This document shows, piece after piece, positions 63,374 through 64,000 of a DNA stretch of 64,000 nucleotides. Made by a program: the position numbers and the translations under genes. Source of the DNA: Scolanthus callimorphus (Eukaryota > Cnidaria > Anthozoa > Actiniaria > Edwardsiidae); NCBI GenBank assembly GCA_033964015.1, contig CM066918.1, forward strand, positions 22,155,387-22,219,386, written 5' to 3'. Position 1 is the first letter of the stretch, and every line of letters begins with the position of its first letter. Below the pieces are notes generated by a model. It did not search any database and had not been told where the DNA came from. It was given only the letters and a program-made list of their open reading frames with translations.

Positions 63374-63931
63374 ATGGCGACTGCGGGGACAGAAGAAGAA
63401 GAAACAACAGAAACTTCCAACAGATTACTAATTCGCACACTATCGAACTCAGGTTCCCTGCCGAGAATGAAGCGCGAGATACACTGGAAAACCGAGAGGT
63501 CGAATTTATTGAATATTGCCAAACTGTGCATCAAAAATCTTATCGAATCAGCTCTTGAGGTTGGCAAAGTCATCGGAGAAGAACATGAGCCTTTTCAACA
63601 GTTCTTTGTTGTTGCTGAAAACATCCTTAGACATGGGCTGAAATGTAAGTGTTATTTGATTATTTAAGTAGCAGCTGGTTTTCTGTGCCACTTGGATATG
63701 AACTCTTTTGCATTTCACCTTCATCAGCAAGGAAAAGGAAAATGTTGCACCCTGCAAAGTACAGCAGCTCATACAATACCTATGCTTTCAATAACTTCTT
63801 ATTCTCTCATCAGTGAAGCGGAATCTCTTGGGTCAGAGGCGAGACTACTGGGGTCCCCTGGAATCCCTAGAGAGGATCTCCTCAGATGCTTCTGAGATCA
63901 CTAACAGTGTCAGGAACCTGCCTAGTATTAA
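63374..63931 (+). CDS. RUFY-family RUN (and FYVE) domain protein, first two coding exons, truncated by the window edge
   Basis: RUFY proteins are endosomal Rab effectors with an N-terminal RUN domain, coiled coils and a C-terminal FYVE zinc finger; only the RUN start is in the window. Exon 1 (63,374-63,644) begins at AAAATGGCG and ends HGLK plus one base before GTAAGT. Exon 2 (63,814-63,931) starts after CAG and ends AA|GTGAGT. Joined, it reads [40 protein letters not shown], then [17 protein letters not shown] and [11 protein letters not shown]. This matches the RUN start of RUFY1-3 (pattern HxPLQQFFVVxExxLKHGLK, then GxxxxxxGPLExxE and SVRNLP). Which paralogue cannot be said. The first ~35 residues (acidic [14 protein letters not shown]) are unstructured. 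Confidence 0.9.
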
Positions 63932-64000
63932 GTGAGTCAGGCTATATTCATTCTTGGATGAAAACACATGATAAGCATGCACCTTATCTTATATCTAACT

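Overview
This is eukaryotic, intron-rich, AT-rich DNA. Conceptual translation of spliced exons gives animal-specific proteins (a WAVE-complex subunit, an AMSH-type deubiquitinase, a RUFY-type RUN protein). The dense population of small palindromic DNA transposons, CR1/Rex-like LINE pieces and Gypsy remnants suggests an invertebrate, most likely an anthozoan cnidarian such as a reef coral. The species assignment is inference and cannot be fixed from the window alone.

Layout. 1-9,400: intergenic DNA with small inverted-repeat elements and a 2.2-kb foldback-like element (3,889-6,091). 9,416-10,426: an orphan 336-codon exon or gene. 10,430-16,680: intergenic DNA with large palindromes. 16,681-42,893 (+): a complete NCKAP1 gene of 38 coding exons, reconstructed here with an unbroken frame of 1,120 codons; its introns hold most of the other repeats, including an internally inverted LINE (28.1-29.3 kb). 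44,647-46,309 (-): a two-exon gene for a small cysteine-containing secreted protein. 46.9-48.9 kb: small transposons and a LINE scrap. 49,048-52,660: an array of about 34 copies of a 106-bp repeat. 52,755-63,099 (-): STAMBP/AMSH, ten coding exons recognised, two of them carrying single-base frame breaks. 63,374 to the right edge (+): the first two exons of a RUFY-family gene, divergent from STAMBP across about 275 bp.

The most unusual structure is that two minisatellites are built on exon/intron boundaries. The 106-bp array repeats the 3' end of STAMBP exon 10 plus its 5' splice site. A 32-bp array in NCKAP1 repeats the end of exon 23 plus its 5' splice site. A second notable structure is the foldback-like element, whose terminal inverted repeats are themselves tandem repeats. 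It surrounds a 77-bp minisatellite, carries two nested insertions, and is flanked by a near-perfect 9-bp target duplication.

Functionally, NCKAP1 (actin nucleation through WAVE/Arp2/3), STAMBP (endosomal K63 deubiquitination) and RUFY (endosome RUN effector) are housekeeping membrane and cytoskeleton genes. Nothing here suggests an operon or a horizontally acquired system.
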